From assembly GCA_013151255.1 (NCBI GenBank), contig JAADIQ010000102.1:24894-88893 (forward strand): a stretch of 64,000 bases of DNA. Direction: 5' to 3'. How positions within the stretch are numbered: the first letter of the stretch is position 1; the number at the start of each line of letters is the position of its first letter. The notes under the pieces were generated by a model. The model did no database searches. It saw only the letters and a program-made list of their open reading frames with translations, and had not been told where the DNA came from. This DNA is from Alphaproteobacteria bacterium. Lineage in GTDB: Bacteria > Pseudomonadota > Alphaproteobacteria > Caulobacterales > Parvularculaceae. A program made the translations under genes and the position numbers. Positions 33,577 through 41,691 of this stretch are shown here, in pieces.

Positions 33577-34299
33577 TCAACCGTTCGCCGGCAGCGCTGC
33601 TGCGCGTTCCTCATCGAGGTAGCGCACCGTCGCCGGTTTGATTGAGCGGTTTTCAAATTCAAACAATAGCGGATTGCCGGTTGGGATTTCCACATGGACG
33701 ATGTCGTCGTCGGAAACGTTCAACAATAGCTTCACCAGCGCGCGCAATGAATTGCCATGGGCGGCGATGATCAGTGACTTGCCGTCTTTCAACTGCGGCG
33801 CAATCTCCGTTTCAAAATAGGGCACCACCCGCTCCAGCGTCAGCTGCAACGATTCCGCCACCGGCACATCTACGCCGAGCGCGCGATAGCGCGGATCGTC
33901 GGCCATATTATACTTATTGTCCGGCGTCATCGGCGGCGGCGGCGTTGAATAGCTGCGTCGCCAGATTTTCACCTGTTCGGCGCCATGCTTTTCCGCAGTT
34001 TCTTTTTTGTTGAGGCCCGTGAGCGCGCCGTAATGGCGCTCATTTAGCCGCCATGACCGTGTCACCGGCAACCACATGCGGTCCATTTCATCGAGCATGA
34101 GCCACAACGTGCGGATGGCGCGCTTTTGAACAGACGTATGGCAGGCGTCAAATTCCGCGCCGGTCGCGCGCAACAGCGCGCCAGCTTTTTCCGCCTCCTC
34201 GCGGCCCTTTTCGGTGATGTCGACATCGACCCAGCCGGTAAACCGGTTGTCGAGATTCCACTGGCTCTGGCCGTGGCGAACCAACGCAAGGCGCGTCAT
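33577..34299 (-). CDS. gpmA: 2,3-bisphosphoglycerate-dependent phosphoglycerate mutase
   Basis: A 240-residue glycolytic enzyme interconverting 3- and 2-phosphoglycerate through a phosphohistidine. Phosphohistidine motif [20 protein letters not shown] (residues 4-23), [14 protein letters not shown], the second catalytic His in [14 protein letters not shown] and the C-terminal [10 protein letters not shown]. Not part of the tkt-gap-pgk-fba operon. Confidence 0.95.
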   Translation of the reverse strand: MTRLALVRHGQSQWNLDNRFTGWVDVDITEKGREEAEKAGALLRATGAEFDACHTSVQKRAIRTLWLMLDEMDRMWLPVTRSWRLNERHYGALTGLNKKETAEKHGAEQVKIWRRSYSTPPPPMTPDNKYNMADDPRYRALGVDVPVAESLQLTLERVVPYFETEIAPQLKDGKSLIIAAHGNSLRALVKLLLNVSDDDIVHVEIPTGNPLLFEFENRSIKPATVRYLDEERAAALPANG

Positions 34300-34397
34300 T
34301 TGTCTCTCCTCGTAAAGTTTCGTCTGTTTAGGGGTTACGCAGCGCGTTGGCTAGGCGCACATAGGCGGTAGAGTATGCGTAGTTCCAGGATTTAGGG

Positions 34398-35294
34398 ATG
34401 ACCAAACCTTCCAAAGCAGCGCTCGCAATCCATGGCGGCGCCGGCGCGCGCGCCGGGCGCGATTATTCAAAAGCCGAGGCGCATCTTCTGGGCCTTGCTG
34501 TGCGCGGGCAGGAATTGTTGCAAGGCGGCGCCGAGGCGGTTGACGTGGTCGAACTTCTGGTGCGCGACATGGAACGCTCGGGGCTCTACATCGCCGGCAA
34601 GGGCGCGGCGCCAAACGCTGCCGGTTACGCCGAACTTGACGCTTCGATCATGACCGCTAAGCCCGGCGTCTTGCACCGCCAGGCAGGCTCCATCGCGGCG
34701 GTAAAACATCTTGTCAGCCCGATTGAGGCGGCGCGCGCCATCATGGATGAAACACCCCACGTTATGCTGGTCGGGCGCGGCGCGGAAAATTTCTGCCGTG
34801 CACGGAATTTTGACTTTGTCGATAACCCGGACGCTTATTATGTGATTCCCGTCGGCGTCTTGCCGGAAGAAATGACGCAAGCCGAACTTGGCCACGGCAC
34901 GGTCGGCGCCGTCGCCCGCGATGAGCAAGGCGGGCTTGCCGCGGCAACCTCCACCGGCGGCGTCTTCGGCAAGCTTGAAGGCCGGGTCGGCGATACGCCG
35001 CTGATCGGCTCAGGCAGTTGGGCTGACGAACATGTCGCGGCGTCCTGCACCGGGCTTGGCGAATATTTCATCCTCGCCGGCGGCGCCCAGGATGTGGCGA
35101 GCCGGGTGCGCTACCAGGGCGCCGATTTGCACCAGGCAACGGCAGGCCTCATCAAAGACGTCGCCCGGCTTGGCGGCGATGGCGGCGTGATAGCGGTTTC
35201 AGACGACGGCGATATCGCCTTCGCCTGGAATTCCGACGGCATGAAACGCGCCGGGTTTGGTCCGGACCAGGAATTGTTTTCCGCGACTTTTTAA
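34398..35294 (+). CDS. iaaA: Isoaspartyl peptidase/L-asparaginase (Ntn hydrolase)
   Basis: A 298-residue plant-type asparaginase/beta-aspartyl peptidase precursor. It self-cleaves before Thr168 in [14 protein letters not shown], giving alpha (about 1-167) and beta (168-298) subunits; the new N-terminal Thr is the nucleophile. The substrate-binding [15 protein letters not shown] and [14 protein letters not shown] are present, and the N-terminal [11 protein letters not shown] matches. No signal peptide, so cytoplasmic. Divergent from gpmA with a 98-nt gap. Confidence 0.92.
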   Translation: MTKPSKAALAIHGGAGARAGRDYSKAEAHLLGLAVRGQELLQGGAEAVDVVELLVRDMERSGLYIAGKGAAPNAAGYAELDASIMTAKPGVLHRQAGSIAAVKHLVSPIEAARAIMDETPHVMLVGRGAENFCRARNFDFVDNPDAYYVIPVGVLPEEMTQAELGHGTVGAVARDEQGGLAAATSTGGVFGKLEGRVGDTPLIGSGSWADEHVAASCTGLGEYFILAGGAQDVASRVRYQGADLHQATAGLIKDVARLGGDGGVIAVSDDGDIAFAWNSDGMKRAGFGPDQELFSATF

Positions 35295-35318
35295 GAGCGT
35301 GTGAACAGCACGCCAGCG

Positions 35319-36602
35319 CTATTCATCAACGATTAAAAGATCGCGCCACACCAGACGGTGGTCGGAACTTTCAACCGGAAACCCCGGGCCGATGAGGTCG
35401 TAATATTCATCCTCCGGGCCGGGCCAGAAAATCCCTGACGCGCCGTCGCGCTGGCGCAGGCCAAACTTTGAATAGAGCACAACATCGAGCCTGAGATTGC
35501 CAATGCCGCGCTCCGGGTCGTCATTGAAGTCGGCCGTGTCTTCGGCAGCATCGCCGATATGGGTGAGGTTGGCGCCGCCCTGAAGGCCTGCCTGCACGGC
35601 CCCGCCATGGCTCATCGGCGCAGGCGCCTGGGCCACCGCCGGCGCGTTTAGCAGCTGGCTGATAGCGCCCTCAACCGCACCGCCATCATTGGGATCGGCA
35701 TTGAGATCGCCCATAATTACAAAGCGCGCGCCAGCCTCAAGCCCGCCCGTAACGCCCATGTCATCATATATGTATCCGCCCTTGCCGTCCGTAATATAGT
35801 CCGCCCAGAAACGGTTTTCATCGAAATTGCGCTTTCCGTTGCGGTCTTCTTCGCCATCAAATCCCGGCGGCGTCGGATGGCTGGCGAGGACATGGACGCG
35901 GGACGCGCCGATGATCACCGGAACGTCCCAATAGTTTTTCGACGACAGGCGAAAATCTTCCAGCGCCTCGGCGCTGTACCAGTCTGCGGGTTCTGGCGTC
36001 GCCGGGTCGTCCGGCAAGAGCGCGCCGGGCATGTCTTTCCACAGGAATGTCTGAAAGGTGCGCACCGCCGCCTCGTCTATCGGATATTTCGACAGCATCG
36101 CCATGGCGTATTGGCCGGGGAATTCACCATAACCGAACGCGTCGCCGCCATAAGCGCGCGAGCCCGGCTCAGTTGTGACAACCCCGTCGCGGTTAAGATC
36201 GTGACCGGAGGCCAGCCCTGTATTGGATGGTGCAACGAAGACGTATGGGTAGATCGCGGGCGCGGCGCCGTTCTGGCTGACTTCTAGGTAGTTCTTCTGA
36301 AACGAGCGCAGAGCCGCGCCAGCCTCGTCATAGTCAAACTCATTGAGCACCAGAACATCCGGCGCCATGCGCTGAATAATTTCCGCAACTTTTCTTGCCT
36401 GTGCATTATCCGGCGTTTGCAAATCTGTTTGCAACACGCCCTCCGCCGGGCGGTTCAAATAGGTGTTGTAGGTCGCAAAGCGCACCGTCTGTTCAGGCGA
36501 TGCGGCTTCGACCGCCTGCTCCGGCTCAACTGCCGGCGCCGGCGCCTGTTCGCCGGAACACGCCGCCAGCAACAGCGCCGCAAGGCTCGCCAAAACTCTC
36601 AT
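35319..36602 (-). CDS. Endonuclease/exonuclease/phosphatase-family lipoprotein
   Basis: A 427-residue lipoprotein: lipobox-like LAALLLAACSGEQ (Cys about 15), then a Pro/Ala/Glu linker. The EEP (DNase I-like) fold follows, with catalytic residues in VLVLNEFDYDEAG (Glu), FVIMGDLNADPNDG (Asp, Asn) and VESSDHRLVWRD (Asp-His). Likely an exported phosphodiesterase or nuclease anchored to an envelope membrane. AGAGGG precedes the ATG. Confidence 0.85.
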   Translation of the reverse strand: MRVLASLAALLLAACSGEQAPAPAVEPEQAVEAASPEQTVRFATYNTYLNRPAEGVLQTDLQTPDNAQARKVAEIIQRMAPDVLVLNEFDYDEAGAALRSFQKNYLEVSQNGAAPAIYPYVFVAPSNTGLASGHDLNRDGVVTTEPGSRAYGGDAFGYGEFPGQYAMAMLSKYPIDEAAVRTFQTFLWKDMPGALLPDDPATPEPADWYSAEALEDFRLSSKNYWDVPVIIGASRVHVLASHPTPPGFDGEEDRNGKRNFDENRFWADYITDGKGGYIYDDMGVTGGLEAGARFVIMGDLNADPNDGGAVEGAISQLLNAPAVAQAPAPMSHGGAVQAGLQGGANLTHIGDAAEDTADFNDDPERGIGNLRLDVVLYSKFGLRQRDGASGIFWPGPEDEYYDLIGPGFPVESSDHRLVWRDLLIVDE

Positions 36603-36675
36603 ATCGCACCCTCTCCAACTCTCCCGGAGAGGCTACGCAAAATTACCGGCGCCGACAATCTCTTTGGTCAACAGC

Positions 36676-37041
36676 CTATTTCGTCTGCAAGCGGGCAATC
36701 TGTAATTCGATGCGTTTGAACTCGCGCAACATCCGATTGGACTCCATGCGCATCCAGAACCAAATTTTCATGAATCCGACCATAGTCATCAAGAGCCAGG
36801 TGACCGCGCCCCAATGAGCGGCCTCAAGGCCAGTTGGCGAATACAGGAAGTTCCAGCCCGTATAGACCGCGCCGACGAGCATAACCAGCATGACGAATGT
36901 CGCGCCTATCGCGATCCAACCCTGCTTTCCGCGATAAACGCTAAAAAATAGAGTAAAAAGTCCCTGCTCGCCGAGTTGCTCGAACAACTCGCGCTCTTCT
37001 GCATCAAGGGCTTGTTGAATTTCTCGATCAAGATCGTTCAT
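36676..37041 (-). CDS. DUF6768-family small membrane protein, possible sigma-factor partner
   Basis: A 121-residue protein: a cytoplasmic N-terminal helix (MNDLDREIQQALDAEERELF), two membrane helices (about 44-65 and 77-96) and a basic C-terminal coiled-coil-like tail (REFKRIELQIARLQT). ATG 37041 has AGGAGG upstream, within the sigma-factor gene, and overlaps its end by 14 nt. DUF6768 proteins commonly follow an ECF sigma gene; a role as membrane-bound partner or anti-sigma is plausible but unproven. Confidence 0.72.
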   Translation of the reverse strand: MNDLDREIQQALDAEERELFEQLGEQGLFTLFFSVYRGKQGWIAIGATFVMLVMLVGAVYTGWNFLYSPTGLEAAHWGAVTWLLMTMVGFMKIWFWMRMESNRMLREFKRIELQIARLQTK

Positions 37042-37597
37042 TGGATTTTCCTCCTTCCAGCGCGTCGCGCATCTTGCGCCGCGCATGCATCAGACGGGTC
37101 TTGACGGTGCCCGCCGGAACCTCCAGCGCGACGGCGATTTCCGCAACGCTAAAACCTTCCTTGTAATGAAGAGCCACCGCCGCGCGTTGGCCCGGCGGCA
37201 GCGCCGCCATCACTTTATTGAGTGCGCCGCCATCAGCGGCCGCTTCCATGGCGCCGGTTGCGACTTCATTATTCTTAGGCTCGACCGCATAGGCGGCGAC
37301 CGTACGGCGGTCGCGCTGGGTGCGGCGAATTGTGTCGGCGGCGCGGCGTGTAACGATGCGATAGGCCCAGGCCGGAAACACCGCCGCGTCTTTCAGGCGC
37401 GGCAACGCTCTGACAATATCGCGCCAGGCGTCCTGCACCACATCGCGCGCCATCTCGCCGTCACCGGTGAGCCGAAACGCATGGGCGAGCAGTCTCGATT
37501 GCCATCGCTGCGCCAGCCGGCCAAACGCCGCCCGGTCGCCAGCGCGCGCCGCCGCCGCCAGATATTCATCGAATATGCGTTCCGCATCCCGGCGCAT
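37028..37597 (-). CDS. ECF-type RNA polymerase sigma factor
   Basis: A 189-residue sigma-70-family ECF factor: region 2 (about 20-90, RAGDRAAFGRLAQRWQSRLL..DVVQDAWRDIVRALPRL..AWAYRIVTRRAADTIRR) and region 4 (about 128-180, ALPPGQRAAVALHYKEGFSVAEIAVAL..GTVKTRLMHARRKMRDAL). No anti-sigma gene of a known zinc (ChrR/RsrI) type is adjacent; the overlapping DUF6768 gene is the candidate partner. The 266-nt region upstream (37598-37863) has small stems but no clear ECF promoter. Confidence 0.9.
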   Translation of the reverse strand: MRRDAERIFDEYLAAAARAGDRAAFGRLAQRWQSRLLAHAFRLTGDGEMARDVVQDAWRDIVRALPRLKDAAVFPAWAYRIVTRRAADTIRRTQRDRRTVAAYAVEPKNNEVATGAMEAAADGGALNKVMAALPPGQRAAVALHYKEGFSVAEIAVALEVPAGTVKTRLMHARRKMRDALEGGKSNERS

Positions 37598-37863
37598 GGC
37601 CCGCAGCCTTTCGGCAAAATTAAGCGTTCAGACCATAAGTCGCCGCTTGTGGCAAAGCGGTTCAAATAGGTTCCGCTGCGCGATCTTTTGTCTCGCGGCG
37701 CGAAGAAGCGCCTCCGACGGGGCGGCCTAACCGGCCGGCGACCGGTCGGTCGCTTGAAGCGCCATGTTCAAACACTCTCCCTCATGCAGCACGATAAATA
37801 CTAGCAATCCATTGTTTTTAATGAAAATATTTTAAACTCAGGGAACCGTCAGGCGGCCGGCGC

Positions 37864-38568
37864 CTATTCGGCCGCCGCTTTTGCGGGCGGTTTGGCGTCC
37901 TCGCCGGCGCCGGCATAGACCTCGTCGACGATATAGATTGGCCGCCCTTTCACCTCGACAAACAGGCGCGCAATATATTCGCCCAATATGCCGACAGATA
38001 TCATCTGCACACTGCCGAAGAAAAGAATAAATGTTAGCAGTGATGCATAGCCGGGCACATCATTGCCGGTGACAAGCGTTCTTATTATGATCACAGAAGC
38101 GTAGAGAACCGAGAGCAAGGCGATAACGCCGCCGATATAACTCCAAACCCGCAACGGCGCGGTCGAGAAGCTCGCAAAGCCGTCAATCGCAAAGTTCCAT
38201 AACCGCCAGAAATTAAATTTAGTCTCACCGGCGGCGCGCGCCGGGCGCGCATAAGCAACGCCTACGGATTTGAACCCGACCCAGGCAAACAATCCCTTCA
38301 TAAAGCGCGACCGCTCAGGCAATGTCTTGATGGTTTCCACCACGCGGCGGTCCATCAACCGGTAGTCGCCGGTGTTCTCGGGAATTTTCACCGCCGATAT
38401 CTTGTTAAACAGACGGTAGAACCCGCCCGCCGTAAACCGTTTGGCGAATGTATCGGCGCCGCGATCTTCGCGCGTAGCATAAACGACGTCATAGCCTTCG
38501 CGCCATTTTTCGATAAAACCTGCAATCAGTTCCGGCGGGTCCTGCAAATCGACATCCATCACCACCAC
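37864..38568 (-). CDS. GT2 glycosyltransferase, C-terminal part (frame-broken)
   Basis: The downstream fragment (234 codons) of a GtrB/DPM-type family 2 glycosyltransferase. It starts within VVVMDVDLQDPPEL (the DxD/QD catalytic signature), contains GDYRLMDRRVVETIKTLPERSRFM and the two C-terminal membrane helices (about 150-172 and 187-210) typical of undecaprenyl/dolichyl-phosphate transferases. The N-terminal 108 codons are in another frame (38559-38885). Confidence 0.85.
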   Translation of the reverse strand: MVVMDVDLQDPPELIAGFIEKWREGYDVVYATREDRGADTFAKRFTAGGFYRLFNKISAVKIPENTGDYRLMDRRVVETIKTLPERSRFMKGLFAWVGFKSVGVAYARPARAAGETKFNFWRLWNFAIDGFASFSTAPLRVWSYIGGVIALLSVLYASVIIIRTLVTGNDVPGYASLLTFILFFGSVQMISVGILGEYIARLFVEVKGRPIYIVDEVYAGAGEDAKPPAKAAAE

Positions 38569-38885
38569 CGCATCGCCCTCGGCGTAATCAAGCCCGGCGG
38601 TGAGCGCTGCTTCCTTGCCGAAATTGCGAAGGCGATGACGCGGATTTCCGAATGGCGGTCCGCGAGCGCCGAAAGCTGTGCACGCGTGTCATCAGTACTG
38701 CCGTCATCGACAAACACCAATTCGTAACGCGCGCCGCCGCCCTTAATGATGTCCATCATTGCGGTGACAAAAGGCGCGATGGCGTCCGCCTCATTATAGC
38801 AAGGCGCGACAATAGAGATCAGCGGGCTGTCGGGGCGCACAATATTACGCGCCGGCCTACGTTCAATATCTGTAACGTCGCTCAC
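38559..38885 (-). CDS. GT2 glycosyltransferase, N-terminal part (frame-broken)
   Basis: The first 108 codons of the same GT2 gene: SPLISIVAPCYNEADAIAPF and ELVFVDDGSTDDTRAQL are the classic nucleotide-sugar binding signatures. After RVIAFA the frame changes; the expected continuation RNFGKEAAL is found in the other frame from 38628 onward. One or four bases appear to be missing at about 38629-38631. Probably a polyprenyl-phosphate sugar transferase if intact. Confidence 0.85.
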   Translation of the reverse strand: MSDVTDIERRPARNIVRPDSPLISIVAPCYNEADAIAPFVTAMMDIIKGGGARYELVFVDDGSTDDTRAQLSALADRHSEIRVIAFAISARKQRSPPGLITPRAMRWW

Positions 38886-39007
38886 CTCTTCGCCCTCGCG
38901 GATTGGCGCTCAAAAGAGCTGCCCGATGGGCCCGAACTTGGCTGTCAGGCATTAAAAATTAACCAACACTTTACTATAAAGACCGAGCGCCAGACGGGTG
39001 CGCAGCG

Positions 39008-40024
39008 CTAAACGACAAATCCGACGATTTCCTTGACTTGTTTGACAATCGGGTCGGCGGTTGCCGCGGCGCGTTCCGCGCCGTCGCTCAGCACTTGCTG
39101 GAGGAAGCCCGGATCGGCCTCAAGCCGGCGCAGCTCATCGCCGATGGGCGCAATCTTCTCAACCACCAAGTCAGCCAGCGCAGGCTTGAACACGCCAAAG
39201 CCCTTGCCGCCAAAGGACGCCAAAACCTCCGCGTCCGATTGGCCGGAGAGCGCTGCATAAATGCCAACAAGATTGGCTGCTTCCGGCCGGTCGGCCAGGC
39301 CTTCTATTGTGTCCGGCAGGGGTTCGGCGTCGGTTTTCGCCTTTTTGATTTTCCGGGCGATTGTGTCCTTATCGTCGCTCAGAAAAATGCAGGCGTTTTG
39401 CGACGCATCTGATTTCGACATTTTCGCCGTGCCGTCGCGCAACGACATGATGCGCGCGCCCGGGCCTTTGATTAAAGGCTCCGGCAGCGGGAAGAAATCT
39501 TCCGCCTTGAAATCATGGTTAAACTTTGCAGCAATATCGCGCGATAGTTCAAGATGTTGTTTTTGGTCTTCTCCCACCGGCACATGGGTCGCCTTGTAAA
39601 CCAGAATGTCCGCCGCCTGAAGCACCGGATAGGTGTAAAGCCCGACGGATGCGCGTTCTTTGTCTTTGCCGGCTTTGTCCTTGAACTGGGTCATCCTATC
39701 GAGCCAGCCGAGCCGTGCGACGCAGTTAAATATCCACGCCAGTTCCGCATGCGCGCGCACCGCCGATTGGTGAAAAATCGCCGCAACCTTGGGGTCAACG
39801 CCGGCCGCAAGGTATGACGCCGCGATGTGAAAAGTCTGTGCACGCAGCTTTGCCGGGTCCTGCCAGACGGTAATCGCGTGCATATCGACGACGCAGAAAT
39901 GGCAATCATATTCATTTTGCAAATCGACAAATTTCCGGATGGCGCCGAGATAATTGCCAAGATGCATCCCGCCGGATGGCTGAATGCCCGATAGCACCCG
40001 CATAGGCCCCTGATAGCCGCTCAT
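39008..40024 (-). CDS. trpS: Tryptophanyl-tRNA synthetase TrpS
   Basis: A 338-residue class I synthetase with the HIGH-type motif [16 protein letters not shown] near the start and KMSKS in the second half ([11 protein letters not shown]). The longer frame to 40204 runs into murJ and is not supported; the start at 40024 lies 19 nt after the murJ stop. Cytoplasmic, charges tRNA-Trp. Confidence 0.95.
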   Translation of the reverse strand: MSGYQGPMRVLSGIQPSGGMHLGNYLGAIRKFVDLQNEYDCHFCVVDMHAITVWQDPAKLRAQTFHIAASYLAAGVDPKVAAIFHQSAVRAHAELAWIFNCVARLGWLDRMTQFKDKAGKDKERASVGLYTYPVLQAADILVYKATHVPVGEDQKQHLELSRDIAAKFNHDFKAEDFFPLPEPLIKGPGARIMSLRDGTAKMSKSDASQNACIFLSDDKDTIARKIKKAKTDAEPLPDTIEGLADRPEAANLVGIYAALSGQSDAEVLASFGGKGFGVFKPALADLVVEKIAPIGDELRRLEADPGFLQQVLSDGAERAAATADPIVKQVKEIVGFVV

Positions 40025-40043
40025 TATTCTAGGTCTTTCTATT

Positions 40044-41636
40044 TCACGCGTCAGAATTCGTCTTGTAGTCGGAAGGCCGCACGGCGCCAAGAACCAGCGC
40101 CAATAAACCATAAACGCCCATGCCGGCGCCTGAAATGGCAATAATCGCCACCCATTCCCGGTTGAACAGATAGCCGGCGATGGCTTCACTATAGCCGAGA
40201 GCAAAGTTCAAAAACACCGCCAGCCCGAGCGTCGCCAAGACGATGCGCCCCAGCCGCGCACCCAGCCGTCCGCCGGGTTGAAACTGGCGGCGCCGGTGAA
40301 GCGAAATGGCGAGCAGCAAAACCTGCACCCAGGCGGCAAATACGGTGGCGAAGGCGACGCTTAAAAAGCCGAAGCGCGGAAACAGCGCCAGCGCCAGAAC
40401 CGTGTTGATGGCGATGGCGATAATCGCAAAATTCATCGGCGTTCTGGTGTCTTGCCTGGCGAAAAATGCCGGCAGGAAAATTTTCTGCCACACAAAAGCG
40501 GGCAGTCCCCAGCCGAATATCGCCAGCGCCGCGCCCGTCATCAACGCATCATGGGCGGTAAAAGCCGAACCATTAACCCCGAAAACCGACAACGCGTCGC
40601 CCGCAAGACCGCGAAACAGCGCGTCGCAAATCGGCGCGCCCATCACCACAAAGGCCGCCGCCGCCGGAAAACATAACAACGCGGAAATTTCCAGCGAGCG
40701 ATCAATCGCGCGCGCGGCGCCAACCTCATCGCCTTCCTTCACGCGCCGCGACAACATCGGCAACAACACGATAGCGAGCGCAATGCCGACAACCGCAAGC
40801 GGCAACTGGTAGAGCTGGTCGGCATTCATCAGCCACGACACCGCGCCGGGCTCACGGCTGGCGATATTGGTGCCGATGATGAGGTTGATCTGCACCGCGC
40901 CGGCGCTGATGAAACCGGGGGCGCCGAGAACAAAAAGCCGTTTGACGCCCGGCGTCAGGCGCGGCATGCGCAGCTTCAGGAAATAGCCCTGACGCGCCGC
41001 GCCGTAGACAACGATCGCCACCTGCACCAGCCCGCCGGCAAATACGCCCCAGGCCGCCGCCTGACCGGTGATTTCCGTATCGGCCTTGGCGTAAAGTAAA
41101 ATCGCCGCGATGAGGCAAATATTGAGCGCCAGGGGCGCGCCGGCCGCGGCGGCAAATCGATTGAGCGAGTTTAAAATCCCGCTCATCAAGCCGACCAGCG
41201 ACATCATCATCAGATAGGGAAACATAATCCGTGTATAAAGTGTCGCTAGCGCAAACTTTTCAGGCTCGGCTTTAAACCCCGCCGCGATGAGATAGACAAA
41301 CAGTGGCGCTGCAAGTTCAACCAGTGCGGTAAGCAGCGTTAAAATAAACACCAGCGCGGTAAGGACTTCCTCGGCGAACGCCTTGGCTTCGGCTTTGCCC
41401 TCGCCCACCAGCTTGCCCTGAAACAGCGGGATGAACGCTGCATGAAAGGCGCCTTCCGCAAACAGCCGGCGAAACATATTCGGCAGACGGAACGCCGCCC
41501 AGAACGCATCAGCAACCGGATTGCCACCGGCGCCGATGACGCCAGTGATTAAAATCTGGCGCACGAACCCAAGCACCCGGCTGGCCATGGTCATGCCGCT
41601 TACTGTCGCCAGGGACTTGAATAAATTGCCGCTCAT
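40044..41636 (-). CDS. murJ: Lipid II flippase MurJ
   Basis: A 530-residue MOP-superfamily integral membrane protein with about 14 hydrophobic segments and the MurJ opening [46 protein letters not shown]. Flips lipid II across the inner membrane for peptidoglycan synthesis. Lies between glnD and trpS, a common alphaproteobacterial order. Confidence 0.94.
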   Translation of the reverse strand: MSGNLFKSLATVSGMTMASRVLGFVRQILITGVIGAGGNPVADAFWAAFRLPNMFRRLFAEGAFHAAFIPLFQGKLVGEGKAEAKAFAEEVLTALVFILTLLTALVELAAPLFVYLIAAGFKAEPEKFALATLYTRIMFPYLMMMSLVGLMSGILNSLNRFAAAAGAPLALNICLIAAILLYAKADTEITGQAAAWGVFAGGLVQVAIVVYGAARQGYFLKLRMPRLTPGVKRLFVLGAPGFISAGAVQINLIIGTNIASREPGAVSWLMNADQLYQLPLAVVGIALAIVLLPMLSRRVKEGDEVGAARAIDRSLEISALLCFPAAAAFVVMGAPICDALFRGLAGDALSVFGVNGSAFTAHDALMTGAALAIFGWGLPAFVWQKIFLPAFFARQDTRTPMNFAIIAIAINTVLALALFPRFGFLSVAFATVFAAWVQVLLLAISLHRRRQFQPGGRLGARLGRIVLATLGLAVFLNFALGYSEAIAGYLFNREWVAIIAISGAGMGVYGLLALVLGAVRPSDYKTNSDA

Positions 41637-41691
41637 CGATGCCGCCAGGCTAATTCCATATTGAGGTCATGATGTGTCGGGATAGAGGGGT

